Source of the DNA: Phymatolithon calcareum
Lineage: Eukaryota; Rhodophyta; Florideophyceae; Hapalidiales
NCBI GenBank assembly: GCA_977006965.1
Contig: OZ345363.1
Coordinates: forward strand, 1,178,001 to 1,242,000
Direction: 5' to 3'
DNA length: 64,000 nt
Positions 1-8,108 of this stretch are shown here, piece after piece. The first letter of the stretch is position 1. The number at the start of each line of letters is the position of its first letter. The position numbers and the translations under genes were made by a program. The notes beneath the pieces are model-generated. The model was not told where the DNA came from, did not search any database, and saw nothing but the letters and a program-made list of their open reading frames with translations.

Positions 1-332
1 AATTGCGACTGTCCTTTTAGGAAGTTTTGCCTCGATAAGAACAGGAAATCGAAACTTTCGATCACCTGTTTTGTCAACGCGAAAGTTAAACGAAACTTTC
101 GCTTGGCAAATTTCACGGGTAACCGTTTAGTTCCGTAACGCACGAATCTACTACGTAGCTGACGATAATAATGCACGGCACGTGCATATGAATCAGAAAA
201 CAATTATAAAACACAATATGGTGTATCATATGGATCGTTAATTTGAAACTAACTGAACTGCTACCCTATTGGGCACATGTGCCCGTTTTTTTCGTATAGT
301 CTCTATAAGTCGTTGAGCATACCATATGGTCC
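1..332. other. Flank left of the retroelement, no gene seen
   Basis: No ORF of interest. A small hairpin with 9-bp arms (GCGAAAGTT / AACTTTCGC) lies near 91-114. The sequence just before 333 is unique flank next to the B2 terminal repeat of the retroelement. Confidence 0.5.
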
Positions 333-369
333 GTAATGGGTGCGCGGGCGTAGGCTGCTCAGTTTGCCA
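333..369 (-). repeat. B2 terminal split direct repeat
   Basis: 37-bp copy starting GTAATGGGTGCGCGGG, identical to B1 at 3851-3887. It forms the 3' terminus of the element in its own orientation. Confidence 0.9.
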
Positions 370-524
370 AAGACACATAATTTACTTTGCCAGAGGAAAT
401 TTTGGGTAATTGGTAGAAGTAGAGAGGAAATTAAAGGGGCTCAGACGTGCGCCCATAAAGAACGAACTACGAACAGAGAGAGAGGTGGCTCGAAGAGCAG
501 CCAGTGATGGGGAGGGAGGGATGG

Positions 525-654
525 TAGGATAGAGAAAAGAAGTGACTGCCCAAGTCGGGCCGGTCGCGCCGTCCGCTATCCAAAGTACTTGTACTCTCGC
601 GCGACGGTACCGCGCTGTACGTACAATTACATTGCATAATTCGCTGTCAAGTAA
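525..654 (-). repeat. A2 split direct repeat, left piece (interrupted by Harbinger)
   Basis: 130 bp identical to 7011-7140. The rest of A2 continues at 3824-3851 after the Harbinger insertion. The last three bases (652-654, TAA) are one half of the Harbinger target-site duplication. Confidence 0.93.
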
Positions 655-838
655 GAGCACGTCCTACGCAATTGCCAATTTCCAAAGCAAATTGCTAAAA
701 TTGTGTTGATAAAAATTGATCGCACCACGCGCAACTCTATCGCGATCAAGGCCACCTGACACAGCCGACTCAAAAAAACAATCATTTTGTACGCTCACTG
801 TATCGTGAACGTTCGTTATTTTTACAGTACCGTACAGT

Positions 839-861
839 CAGGGGAGCATAACACTCCCCTG
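839..861 (+). promoter_or_regulatory. Hairpin just upstream of the Harbinger transposase start
   Basis: Perfect 8-bp arms CAGGGGAG / CTCCCCTG around a 7-nt loop, ending 8 nt before the ATG at 870. The same structure precedes the transposase in copy 2. It could act on translation or bind transposase; that role is inference. Confidence 0.45.
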
Positions 862-869
862 GTGCAGTG

Positions 870-2264
870 ATGTCCGACGACATCAGCACCAGCGAGATGG
901 ACGTCCTCTCGTCATCTTCGTCGTCTGAGGAGGAGCACGAGGTGCTCAAGGCCGTGCTGTGTGCCGTGGAGGCGGCGAGTCAGGAGACACCGACTGTGCA
1001 TCAGTGGGGAGGAAGTTCGAAGGGAAGGCGAGCGAACCTCCGTCGTGGTGCTTGCTCGTGGTGGTGCGACTACCTGGCTGAGAACCCGGTATACCGCCCT
1101 TGGCAATTTCGGCGGCGATTCCGAGTGCCACTCAAGCTCTTTCGACGTCTACTGTATGACCTTCCGCTCGTCGAGCCGTTGTTACGCCAGCGATTCGATG
1201 CGCTCGGTCGGCCGGGCGCGACGAGTTGGCAGAAAATCTTGAACTCTCTTCGACGTCTCGGTGACGGGGTGTCGTTTCAGGCACTCGATGATCAGTGCCG
1301 CATGAGCGTCGAGAGCCAAAGGCAGTCGTTCAAGGCGTTCGTGCGCGCCGTGCGCGCATGCTATGGCGCAGAGTTTCTCAACCGCGCGCCCAACCTCGCC
1401 GAGCTACGCGCACTGCAAGCTGCATTCGCGGCGAAGCTATTCCCCGGGTGTGTGGGTTCTGTGGACTGCATGAACATCGCGTGGAAAAACTGCCCCAAAT
1501 CTTGGAAGGGGCAGTACCACAATCCGAAGAACGGTAAGCTGGCAACCGTGTCGGTGGAGGCGATGTGCGACGCCAATCTGTACTGCTGGCACGTGTTCTG
1601 CGGGCGCGCCGGAACAAACAACGACATAACAGTGGCAGAGTCGAGCCCGTTGTTCATGGACATCTTGAGCGGGCGCCGGCGCATGAAGCTCCCAGAGGGA
1701 TATGTCGTCGGCGGTGAGCGTCGCGACTGGTACCTATACTATCTCACCGATGGAATTTACCCAGAGTGGTCCATTTTCGTCCGACCGAATCACGCGCCGC
1801 TGACCATGAAGGAGAAGGCGATGACGAAAGCGCAAGAAGGGCGCCGAAAGGACGTCGAGCGCCTCTTCGGCGTGTTGCAGGGGCGGTTTCGAATACTGCG
1901 CCATGAGTTCCACCTTTGGAGCGACACGGAGTTGGTCGAAATCGTTCAGACGTGCGTCATTTTGCACAACATGCTCGTCTCTTTGCGCCTTGGTGGCGAA
2001 CTGGACGACGAGCTAGACGAGCACGGCGAACTGCTGCACCCCGGCGAGGTCGTCGAGGAGTTTTACTACGCTGTAGGCGATGGAGAGGGCGACGGTGCAG
2101 ATGAAGGAGTCGCAGAGTACGGCGGCGGTGACACAGGTATTCCAGAGGGATGGCTACACCATTTATTATCAATAGATGAGTTGATTAGAGACCGCGCTAC
2201 CCACCGTCAGCTGCGTGAGGCGCTGACGGACCACATCTGGGCTAATGTAGGAGACGGCATATAG
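870..2264 (+). CDS. Harbinger DDE transposase (464 aa)
   Basis: Catalyses cut-and-paste transposition of the surrounding element. It belongs to the PIF/Harbinger nuclease group related to plant transposon proteins and ALP1/HARBI1. The first Asp sits in a GSVDCMN motif (about residue 199), followed by GTNNDI (about 245-255), LTDGIYP (Asp about 294) and a Glu in RKDVERLFGVLQGRF (about 330), matching the DDE layout. The N-terminal 30 residues are Ser/Glu-rich. The start is the ATG at 870, just after the hairpin; an in-frame GTG directly precedes it. It converges with the Myb-like partner gene. It differs from copy 2 by only two residues noted on reading (Ser/Gly near residue 7, Lys/Thr near residue 189). 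Confidence 0.95.
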   Translation: MSDDISTSEMDVLSSSSSSEEEHEVLKAVLCAVEAASQETPTVHQWGGSSKGRRANLRRGACSWWCDYLAENPVYRPWQFRRRFRVPLKLFRRLLYDLPLVEPLLRQRFDALGRPGATSWQKILNSLRRLGDGVSFQALDDQCRMSVESQRQSFKAFVRAVRACYGAEFLNRAPNLAELRALQAAFAAKLFPGCVGSVDCMNIAWKNCPKSWKGQYHNPKNGKLATVSVEAMCDANLYCWHVFCGRAGTNNDITVAESSPLFMDILSGRRRMKLPEGYVVGGERRDWYLYYLTDGIYPEWSIFVRPNHAPLTMKEKAMTKAQEGRRKDVERLFGVLQGRFRILRHEFHLWSDTELVEIVQTCVILHNMLVSLRLGGELDDELDEHGELLHPGEVVEEFYYAVGDGEGDGADEGVAEYGGGDTGIPEGWLHHLLSIDELIRDRATHRQLREALTDHIWANVGDGI

Positions 2265-2486
2265 CACCGAAGAGCTGGTAAAATTTCACTTTTTGTTTGG
2301 TTTTTGCGTCACCCCGCGGTCGGCGTGGAGCTGTGCCGTGTGCTCGTGCACGCCGCCGCGCTGCGCGAGCTCCAACCCATGTGCGTGCGGATCTCCCAAT
2401 GAGGACCTGTCCGAGGTCGACTGATTTCCTGGTTCAGTCGATCTCGAGCGGGTTCCAGGTGCGCAAAAACTGTGCAAGATTCGCGT

Positions 2487-3536
2487 TTACTCTTCATCGC
2501 ACACTAGACTACCGATAGCCAATCTATTAGTCAACTGGATGTCGCGCTCTGTCCTGCCCTCCTCGTCCTCACCGCCTAGCTCAGCCGAGCCGAGGAATTT
2601 CATCAACAGTTTCGTTTTTGCTTCTCCCTCCGGAAGTGCATTGATACAACTGAAACGAAGTTGCGTCTTCTTCAGCGCCGTTTTTCGTTTCGACCCCTCT
2701 AGGAGGGCCGCCGCGATTTCGGACAAACCCACGCCGCGGTGCGCTTCCTTCTCCTTCCTCTTGAATTTCTTGATGCCCATCGGGCGGCCCCTGGCCGGGT
2801 TCACCGAGGGAACTGCGGCCGCCTCCGTGGCAACGGCACTCCCACCGTCGGCACGCGCCGCACCGGCGTGCGTGGCTGGAAGCAGCGCTGCGTCGTCGCT
2901 CGTGGTGCTGAGCGTGTCGGTGTACGCCGCCCGAGGCGACGCCGTACTGGTGCTGGTGTCGAGCGTGGTGGCGCCCGACGCATAGGCGCCGGGCGTGTAC
3001 AGCGCGCACGACGCCGATGTGCCACCGATTGCGTTGAACTTTGGGCAGGAGCGCAAGATGCTCACGGCGCCCATAGACTTGAGCGCAGGCCCATCGCGCT
3101 CAACTCCATGGCGGTCCTTCGTCCGCGTCCGCTTCTGATAGAGTCGCATGATGTTACGTAGAGCGTCTTCTTCGCTCTCCCCAGAACCGGGGTTCGAACG
3201 GTACAGCCGCTCTGCGGCGAGGTACTTTTGAACGGCTTTTTGGAGTACTTGCCACCGCGAATGCAGGCTTCCCGCGAGTCGGATGCGCTCGCTCGCTTCA
3301 GGCTGCTTTGCGAAAGCGGCAGCAACGTTGCTCCAGAACGATTGGGCGTCTTGCTCATCATGCTTTGCAGAAACTCCCACCCAGCATCGTGCGAGCGCCG
3401 AGTCTTCGTCGGCTGAAAACGAGGCCCCGCGCACCATCTCTTCTTGTGCTGCTTCTCCTCTCATGGGGCGCGCCATGACCGCCCCGCGGGTAAAATACGA
3501 ATGAGCGTTTGCCGCTTCGCGCCAAACGCGAAGCAT
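2487..3536 (-). CDS. Harbinger accessory Myb/SANT-type DNA-binding protein
   Basis: Second protein of the Harbinger element. In this superfamily a Myb/SANT-like protein binds the terminal repeats and brings the transposase to DNA. The N-terminal half reads like a trihelix/NAM-associated domain: FSADEDSALARCWV, then FWSNVAAAFAKQ, then SLHSRWQVLQKAVQKY. A low-complexity Ala/Ser/Thr-rich linker follows, then a basic segment (PMGIKKFKRKEKE) and a Lys-rich C-terminus. The first in-frame ATG is at 3536. A later ATG at 3476 (MARPMRGEAAQEEM) is also plausible, because the DNA-binding domain begins after it. The ORF is open upstream to a GTG at 3578. The copy in element 2 (37601-38650) has the same predicted sequence. 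Confidence 0.85.
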   Translation of the reverse strand: MLRVWREAANAHSYFTRGAVMARPMRGEAAQEEMVRGASFSADEDSALARCWVGVSAKHDEQDAQSFWSNVAAAFAKQPEASERIRLAGSLHSRWQVLQKAVQKYLAAERLYRSNPGSGESEEDALRNIMRLYQKRTRTKDRHGVERDGPALKSMGAVSILRSCPKFNAIGGTSASCALYTPGAYASGATTLDTSTSTASPRAAYTDTLSTTSDDAALLPATHAGAARADGGSAVATEAAAVPSVNPARGRPMGIKKFKRKEKEAHRGVGLSEIAAALLEGSKRKTALKKTQLRFSCINALPEGEAKTKLLMKFLGSAELGGEDEEGRTERDIQLTNRLAIGSLVCDEE

Positions 3537-3659
3537 CGGGTTTGCTGTTCCGGTGCGGCGCGCGCTTTTTCTGGCCACGCGGTGATCTCACCTGACCCCT
3601 TCGCCACGGTCGGTGATCTAGAAGTCGCTAAGGACTGCAACGTATCCGAATTCAGCTAC

Positions 3660-3810
3660 GTAGCCCATTGCCAAATTGCTAAACAGATTGCTAAATTTTT
3701 CAGATTTGGCAATTTGTTTGGCAATTTGGCAATATGGTTGGCCATTTGCTGCCCGCTAGAGATGCGCCAGCAACTGCTTCCACGACATTTGGCAATTTAC
3801 TCTCTGCGTT
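3660..3810. repeat. Subterminal repeat array of the Harbinger element
   Basis: Short motifs of the type ATTGCCAAA / TTTGGCAAT recur about eight times in both orientations just inside the right terminus. A few related copies lie inside the left terminus (669-705). Such subterminal arrays are usual binding sites for the Myb-like partner; the binding role here is inferred. Confidence 0.6.
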
Positions 3811-3823
3811 GGACGTGCTCTAA

Positions 3824-3851
3824 TTACAATGTGATTTGACAATACAGGGCG
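3824..3851 (-). repeat. A2 split direct repeat, right piece
   Basis: 28 bp identical to 7141-7168. With 525-654 it rebuilds a full 158-bp A2. It joins B1 directly, sharing a G at 3851. Confidence 0.92.
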
Positions 3852-3887
3852 TAATGGGTGCGCGGGCGTAGGCTGCTCAGTTTGCCA
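3851..3887 (-). repeat. B1 internal split direct repeat
   Basis: 37 bp identical to B2 (333-369). The stop codon of the recombinase ORF (TGA on the minus strand, 3877-3879) lies inside it. Confidence 0.92.
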
Positions 3888-6800
3888 CAGAAATCGCGAC
3901 TGGGGACGGTGTACCCAGCTCGGCCGGGTCCCCGAGCGAGAGGAAGCGGCCGAAAAAGAGCCGTGCTGCATCATTGACTCGCGTCAGCGGGTCTAGATAA
4001 TGGCGAAACACGACATCCGTGGAAGTGTGGTTGGAAAGCCGCATTATCAGCGGCAAACGAAGCCCGACGGAGTACGCTGCAGAGATTCCACCACTACGAA
4101 CGGAGCGCGGGGTAAATTTCATTCCTATGGGCGGGTTCACACCGAGATGCGTGGCCAAAGAGCCCATGCTGTGTGAAAGAGAGGAGGCACTGGCAGGGCG
4201 CGTCGGAAGTCCTGTAGACGGGAATAACAACCATGCCGGCTCTCGCGCCGCAGCTAATAGACGGGAAAATAATTGAAACAGTTGGTCATGTAATCCATGG
4301 AGAGGGATCCGAAGGGCGATGCGAGGCGTGACGCCGGTCTCGGAGTATTTAAACTTCCGCAGCTGGATAGCTAACAATGTTGGAGAAAGCTCCACATCCG
4401 TGGCGGCGAGCGGGTAAACGCTCCCCGGGCGGGCACAGAGGAGAAAACAGATCGCGAGCAGTCCCCATTTGCGAAGTCGGTCCACACGATTTGCCTGGAT
4501 AGCAAGCTGCAGGGCGTAGTAGGCGACGGAAGCTGGGAGGGGTGCAGACCGCTCTGGCGCCCCGGTGCGTCGCCGTGCGTCCATGGCACGGAAGCCTGAC
4601 CGAGTCGCCTTTACGGTGGGGTGATCAGTGGGGTCCGGTAGGCCATATCGGTTGTGTTGCGCGGCGATGGCGGCTATGTAGGGCCGAAGAGATGTTCCTC
4701 GCACGGTTCCGCGATCATAAACGAAGCCAAGATAGCAACATACAGTGTGTGGTGTGGCGGGAAGACGACGTAAGCAGGCACGGGCGCAAAACGCCGAAAA
4801 GGCATCACAAAGGCGTTGATAGTTCGCCTGCGTAGAGCCTGCGTATGAATTTGCCAGAAGCGTGGCGGCCGTGGATGCACCAGCACAGTGACCCAGTTGA
4901 TTCAGTGCAACTAATCGCCCCTCCTCGCGCCAGCGCTGTGCTGCCCTTGCTGAGCGTGAGGGGTGGGAAATGCGCCGAAGTCGAACGCCACGCTGCGCCA
5001 AGGGGGAGTGTAGGATTCGGCTAAAGTGCACCGGCGAGCTACGGCCGAGGCGGTGTGGTACCAGGCCTCTCCTGTCCAGCTGGGGCAAACCATGACGCCC
5101 GAGCGCAATGCGGCGAGATGACGGCACCACACGCCGGCGAGGGCGGGACGAGGAAGCACGAGGATGGGTCTTGGGGTGGGCCGCGGGGAGGGGAGGTCGT
5201 GCCCGTCGACGGGAAAGAGGGACTTGCGGAGGCGACGCTGGAGCAGCGCCTGCGCCGTAGGTGGAAGCGACCAGCTTGCGCTGTCGCGTCTGCGAGACAG
5301 GCGATCTGCCCAACAATTTAAGACCGAAGGAATATGGCGCGTCGAAATTGTGACGCCGTGTGCCTCGCAGAGGGCACGCAATTCCCGGAGCTTCTTGAGG
5401 AGCCGGGGTGCTCGACTGGTGTAGTTCCGCACCATGTAGTACGTGACCATCGAGTCTGTGACGAGCTGAACGTGCAGTCCGCGCGCGAAGCGCGCGAAGT
5501 TTTGCACTGCAAAGATGGCGGCAGTTAGCTCGAGCTCGTTGATATGGGCACCCTCTTCTTCTTCTGAGAAAAACCCGGAGGCTGGTACTGTGCCATTCCA
5601 AGCCGCCCCCCATCCCCCCATGCTTGCGTCTGTGAATAGGACGGCGTCCGGGGCGGGCCAGATAACGCGACCAACATGGGGGTTTTTGGACAGGCGGGAC
5701 CACCATTGTAGGTCGCGCAGAGCAGCGTGAGAAAGACGAGGATCCCGCCCCGAGCGATGTGAGAGGGGCATTTGGGGGGTGGCAGGGCAGGACTGAGTGG
5801 GTCGTAGGGCGTTGAATAGTTCGCGAAGGCGAAGACGCCCGTCGATTAGAGCCGGAGAGGCGGCGTTTGCCAAACCTGTGAAATGCCGAATGGCGGATGT
5901 GCGAACGTGGCGACGGTGGCCGCCGGCGTAGGAGAGTAGCTGCTGCGCCGCGGTCTCTATCTTGGCCACTTTCTGGGGAGGTAGAAGAAATAGCTCGTAC
6001 TTGGTGTCCACTATAATGCCTAAGATCTCCAGCCGTTGCAGGCCGGAGAAATTGCACTTCTGAGGGTGGAGGGAAATTCCCAGTCGTGATAAGAGGGCGC
6101 GAAACTCGCGGCCCAAGCCGGCGGTGTCGCTGCGACTGGCAATACGAGTGGGGGCAGAGGGACAGGCCGCACCGAAAAAATCGTCGAGGTAGCTGAATAC
6201 ACGATGCCCGCGTGCGCGAAGGTGCTCGACGACAGGCTTCATGGCTTTCGTAAAGAACCAAGGGGCGACGGCGAGACCACAATTGAGGCACAATGGGATG
6301 TATATCTCGCCGTCGCCCATACAGAAGGCCAGGCGGAGCTGGTCTGTCCGCCGAAGGCGCAGGTGGTAGTACGCGTCGGAAATGTCCGCCTTGAAGAGGC
6401 AGTCGTTCCTGCGGGTGACTGCTGCCAAATCGGAGATCTGGTCCATGCGGAACGAACGCGTGGCGAGACAGTCGTTTATTCGCTTGTAGTCGATCACCAA
6501 CCGCAACTTGCGGCCGCCACTGATGACAAACGCTGACGAAACACACCCGCCCGCCAGGACCTGTTTGCGCTCGAGGGGGGTTGCTGTGCGCGCATACCCG
6601 CGTGCAACCCAGCGAGAAGTTTCTGCCTTGGCGAAGCTTCCGTGAGCCTCCGTTAGAGGATATTCCCGGGGTCGGCTCTTTGGAGGAGGCCGGACCCAGG
6701 GAAGCTGGAGCCCGAAACGGAGCTGGCGCACCAACCAGGGACTTGCTCCGATGTCCTCCCATGCGCGAAAGGCGCGTCCGACTTCCACAAACGGGGGCAC

Positions 6801-6936
6801 CATTGGGATTTCCAGCGCTGGGAATGCGCAGATCGCTTAGAGCTTCTTGAACGACCTGTAATAAAGCGGCCTTTGTGGCCGCGTCGAATGGTATCGGGAG
6901 CGGTGTGTCGTCCGTGCTTTGATCCTCTGGCGGCAT
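3877..6936 (-). CDS. Gag-frame / tyrosine recombinase ORF of the retroelement
   Basis: The C-terminal ~345 residues (about 4940-3877) form a tyrosine recombinase. An N-terminal core-binding segment (SYAGSTQANYQRLC) is followed by a first catalytic Arg region (CARPGSVYPL), then PRSVRSGGISAAYSVG, SNHTS and the nucleophile in FRHYLDP. The enzyme would recombine the circular DNA intermediate into the genome. The same frame stays open through the whole RT gene, which is read in another frame, and begins with a short gag-like stretch; the first ATG in frame is at 6936. The middle ~630 codons may be an unexpressed reading of the RT region. How the recombinase is translated (frameshift, splicing or internal start) cannot be told from sequence alone. 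Confidence 0.85.
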   Translation of the reverse strand: MPPEDQSTDDTPLPIPFDAATKAALLQVVQEALSDLRIPSAGNPNGAPVCGSRTRLSRMGGHRSKSLVGAPAPFRAPASLGPASSKEPTPGISSNGGSRKLRQGRNFSLGCTRVCAHSNPPRAQTGPGGRVCFVSVCHQWRPQVAVGDRLQANKRLSRHAFVPHGPDLRFGSSHPQERLPLQGGHFRRVLPPAPSADRPAPPGLLYGRRRDIHPIVPQLWSRRRPLVLYESHEACRRAPSRTRASCIQLPRRFFRCGLSLCPHSYCQSQRHRRLGPRVSRPLITTGNFPPPSEVQFLRPATAGDLRHYSGHQVRAISSTSPESGQDRDRGAAATLLRRRPPSPRSHIRHSAFHRFGKRRLSGSNRRASSPSRTIQRPTTHSVLPCHPPNAPLTSLGAGSSSFSRCSARPTMVVPPVQKPPCWSRYLARPGRRPIHRRKHGGMGGGLEWHSTSLRVFLRRRRGCPYQRARANCRHLCSAKLRALRARTARSARHRLDGHVLHGAELHQSSTPAPQEAPGIACPLRGTRRHNFDAPYSFGLKLLGRSPVSQTRQRKLVASTYGAGAAPASPPQVPLSRRRARPPLPAAHPKTHPRASSSRPRRRVVPSSRRIALGRHGLPQLDRRGLVPHRLGRSSPVHFSRILHSPLAQRGVRLRRISHPSRSARAAQRWREEGRLVALNQLGHCAGASTAATLLANSYAGSTQANYQRLCDAFSAFCARACLRRLPATPHTVCCYLGFVYDRGTVRGTSLRPYIAAIAAQHNRYGLPDPTDHPTVKATRSGFRAMDARRRTGAPERSAPLPASVAYYALQLAIQANRVDRLRKWGLLAICFLLCARPGSVYPLAATDVELSPTLLAIQLRKFKYSETGVTPRIALRIPLHGLHDQLFQLFSRLLAAAREPAWLLFPSTGLPTRPASASSLSHSMGSLATHLGVNPPIGMKFTPRSVRSGGISAAYSVGLRLPLIMRLSNHTSTDVVFRHYLDPLTRVNDAARLFFGRFLSLGDPAELGTPSPVAISVAN
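4911..6803 (-). CDS. Reverse transcriptase - RNase H of the DIRS/PAT-like retroelement (630 aa)
   Basis: Copies element RNA into DNA. The RT core starts near residue 90 (KLRLVIDYKRIND), with the first catalytic Asp in FKADISDAYYHL and the YLDD box in FSYLDDFFGA (about residue 207). RNase H follows: LFTDASMGGWGAAWNG (first Asp), HINELELTAAIFAV (Glu), VTDSMVTYYMV (Asp) and a closing HIPSVLNCWADRLSR. The order RT-RNase H-recombinase is that of DIRS elements. The start is the ATG at 6803. It lies one base out of frame with the gag/recombinase frame and ends where the recombinase domain begins in the other frame. No stop or frameshift is visible, so the enzyme may be functional. Confidence 0.93.
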   Translation of the reverse strand: MVPPFVEVGRAFRAWEDIGASPWLVRQLRFGLQLPWVRPPPKSRPREYPLTEAHGSFAKAETSRWVARGYARTATPLERKQVLAGGCVSSAFVISGGRKLRLVIDYKRINDCLATRSFRMDQISDLAAVTRRNDCLFKADISDAYYHLRLRRTDQLRLAFCMGDGEIYIPLCLNCGLAVAPWFFTKAMKPVVEHLRARGHRVFSYLDDFFGAACPSAPTRIASRSDTAGLGREFRALLSRLGISLHPQKCNFSGLQRLEILGIIVDTKYELFLLPPQKVAKIETAAQQLLSYAGGHRRHVRTSAIRHFTGLANAASPALIDGRLRLRELFNALRPTQSCPATPQMPLSHRSGRDPRLSHAALRDLQWWSRLSKNPHVGRVIWPAPDAVLFTDASMGGWGAAWNGTVPASGFFSEEEEGAHINELELTAAIFAVQNFARFARGLHVQLVTDSMVTYYMVRNYTSRAPRLLKKLRELRALCEAHGVTISTRHIPSVLNCWADRLSRRRDSASWSLPPTAQALLQRRLRKSLFPVDGHDLPSPRPTPRPILVLPRPALAGVWCRHLAALRSGVMVCPSWTGEAWYHTASAVARRCTLAESYTPPWRSVAFDFGAFPTPHAQQGQHSAGARRGD

Positions 6937-7010
6937 CCCGCTCGATGGAACCGAAGCGGGGATTTGTGTCAAACCTCCGCGCGATTGCAGCACGGGGAAG
7001 TTCTTTTCTC

Positions 7011-7168
7011 TAGGATAGAGAAAAGAAGTGACTGCCCAAGTCGGGCCGGTCGCGCCGTCCGCTATCCAAAGTACTTGTACTCTCGCGCGACGGTACCGCG
7101 CTGTACGTACAATTACATTGCATAATTCGCTGTCAAGTAATTACAATGTGATTTGACAATACAGGGCG
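7011..7168 (-). repeat. A1 terminal split direct repeat (empty Harbinger site)
   Basis: 158 bp identical to A2 without the Harbinger. The TAA at 7138-7140 is the unoccupied target of that insertion. This is the 5' end of the element in its own orientation and should hold its promoter. Confidence 0.93.
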
Positions 7169-8108
7169 TTTCTTCCGAAGTATCGAAATATTGGTACTTC
7201 CCGCATTCTCCAGAAGAAAAGCGCGATTAAAACTCATTAGCCCAGGGCACACTTCGGTGTGCTTTAGAGAAGTTGACATCCACAAGTGCCAATATCAATG
7301 CATCGTTCGAGATGAACTTCGTCAACTCGATTTTCCAGAACTCGTGCAGGGATGCTCTCGCGACACAAACGGAATAGCTTCCATTATGAACTTGAAGTTC
7401 AGACACTTCCCCAATTCGCAGAGTCTCCGCGGAGGGCTTGAGCGAGGCCAGCTCCGAGGCCGGCGTTGCCGGTCGCACACAGCCTCGAAGCACGTGCGGT
7501 GCTGCCCACAAACACGACCTCGCCTTTGCAATCCTGCCATGGTGGGCGGTACAAGAAACGCCGCCGAGTCCAATTTGCTCGAACGATAAGCAAATGTATA
7601 GACATTGCTTATATGTTCCCGTTCGCCTCGCTTAGACTGGAGTGCTGCAGTATGCAGTTGCAAAAAATCTTCAGTAGCTTTCGCAGCTCTGCGTCTCACT
7701 GTTAGCAATGTTGATTTTTCTCTCGCGTTTTCCTGATGCTGCCCAGGCCCGACCTAGATGAGCCTCTCAAACATTTCTTTTTACTCGTTTTCTTTAACGC
7801 TTGACTTGGCAATGGTCCGCCGATTGTCGTCAATCACCTACTTCCGGCTGCATACTGTACTAGGAGTTGGAGCCAAACCTGTGCATTTCACAAACGACCA
7901 AGCCTTCATCAATCATTGATCATGGATTTGACGTGCAATCTGCATGAAGCACTGTAATTTCAAACTGAAATAGTGTCAGCAAGCATGTATGATACCTTTC
8001 CAATCACACGAGGCCAATTCTGCGACCGGAACAACCTTTGGACAGGCCTAGTGTCGCCACACTCTCAGTTCTTCTCTTCTGGCCTTACGCCGTCTGGTCC
8101 TGCGCAAG
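7169..8108. other. Intergenic region upstream of COG8
   Basis: Several overlapping open frames at 7190-7710 lack ATG starts and match nothing I recognise. The minus-strand reading around 7230-7510 has protein-like composition and could be a gene relic. Otherwise this should contain the COG8 promoter. Confidence 0.4.

Larger units (their letters stand above)
655..3820 (+). mobile_element. PIF/Harbinger DNA transposon, copy 1 (intact)
   Basis: 3166-bp element bounded by terminal inverted repeats starting GAGCACGTCC and ending GGACGTGCTC. It is flanked by the 3-bp target duplication TAA (652-654 and 3821-3823), typical of PIF/Harbinger. It carries the two usual genes in convergent orientation: a DDE transposase (plus strand) and a Myb/SANT-type DNA-binding partner (minus strand). 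The insertion splits the A2 repeat of the retroelement. The uninterrupted site survives at 7131-7168 in repeat A1. A second copy of exactly the same length lies at 37317-40482. Both ORFs are open in both copies, so the element may be transposition-competent. Confidence 0.96.
333..7168 (-). mobile_element. Tyrosine-recombinase retrotransposon, DIRS order, PAT/Kangaroo-like split direct repeats
   Basis: Reading the minus strand, the element runs A1 (7168-7011), coding region (about 6936-3877), B1 (3887-3851), A2 (3851-3824 joined to 654-525), a 155-bp spacer, then B2 (369-333). A1 and A2 are identical over 158 bp and B1 and B2 over 37 bp, so the element looks young. The internal B1-A2 join has the sequence that would form if the outer ends B2 and A1 were circularised. 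That is the arrangement known for PAT-type elements, which integrate by tyrosine recombinase rather than a DDE integrase. Removing the 3166-bp Harbinger and its extra 3-bp target copy leaves about 3.67 kb. It encodes RT/RNase H and a tyrosine recombinase, with no LTRs and no integrase. Confidence 0.9.

Noticed and set aside
382-660. Minus-strand ORF of 92 aa across the left A2 repeat
   Set aside because: It is the upstream continuation of the retroelement gag frame copied in repeat A2, without an in-frame ATG; not a separate gene.
7190-7710. Overlapping ORFs on both strands
   Set aside because: None starts with ATG, frames conflict, and no family is recognisable; left as an intergenic note.
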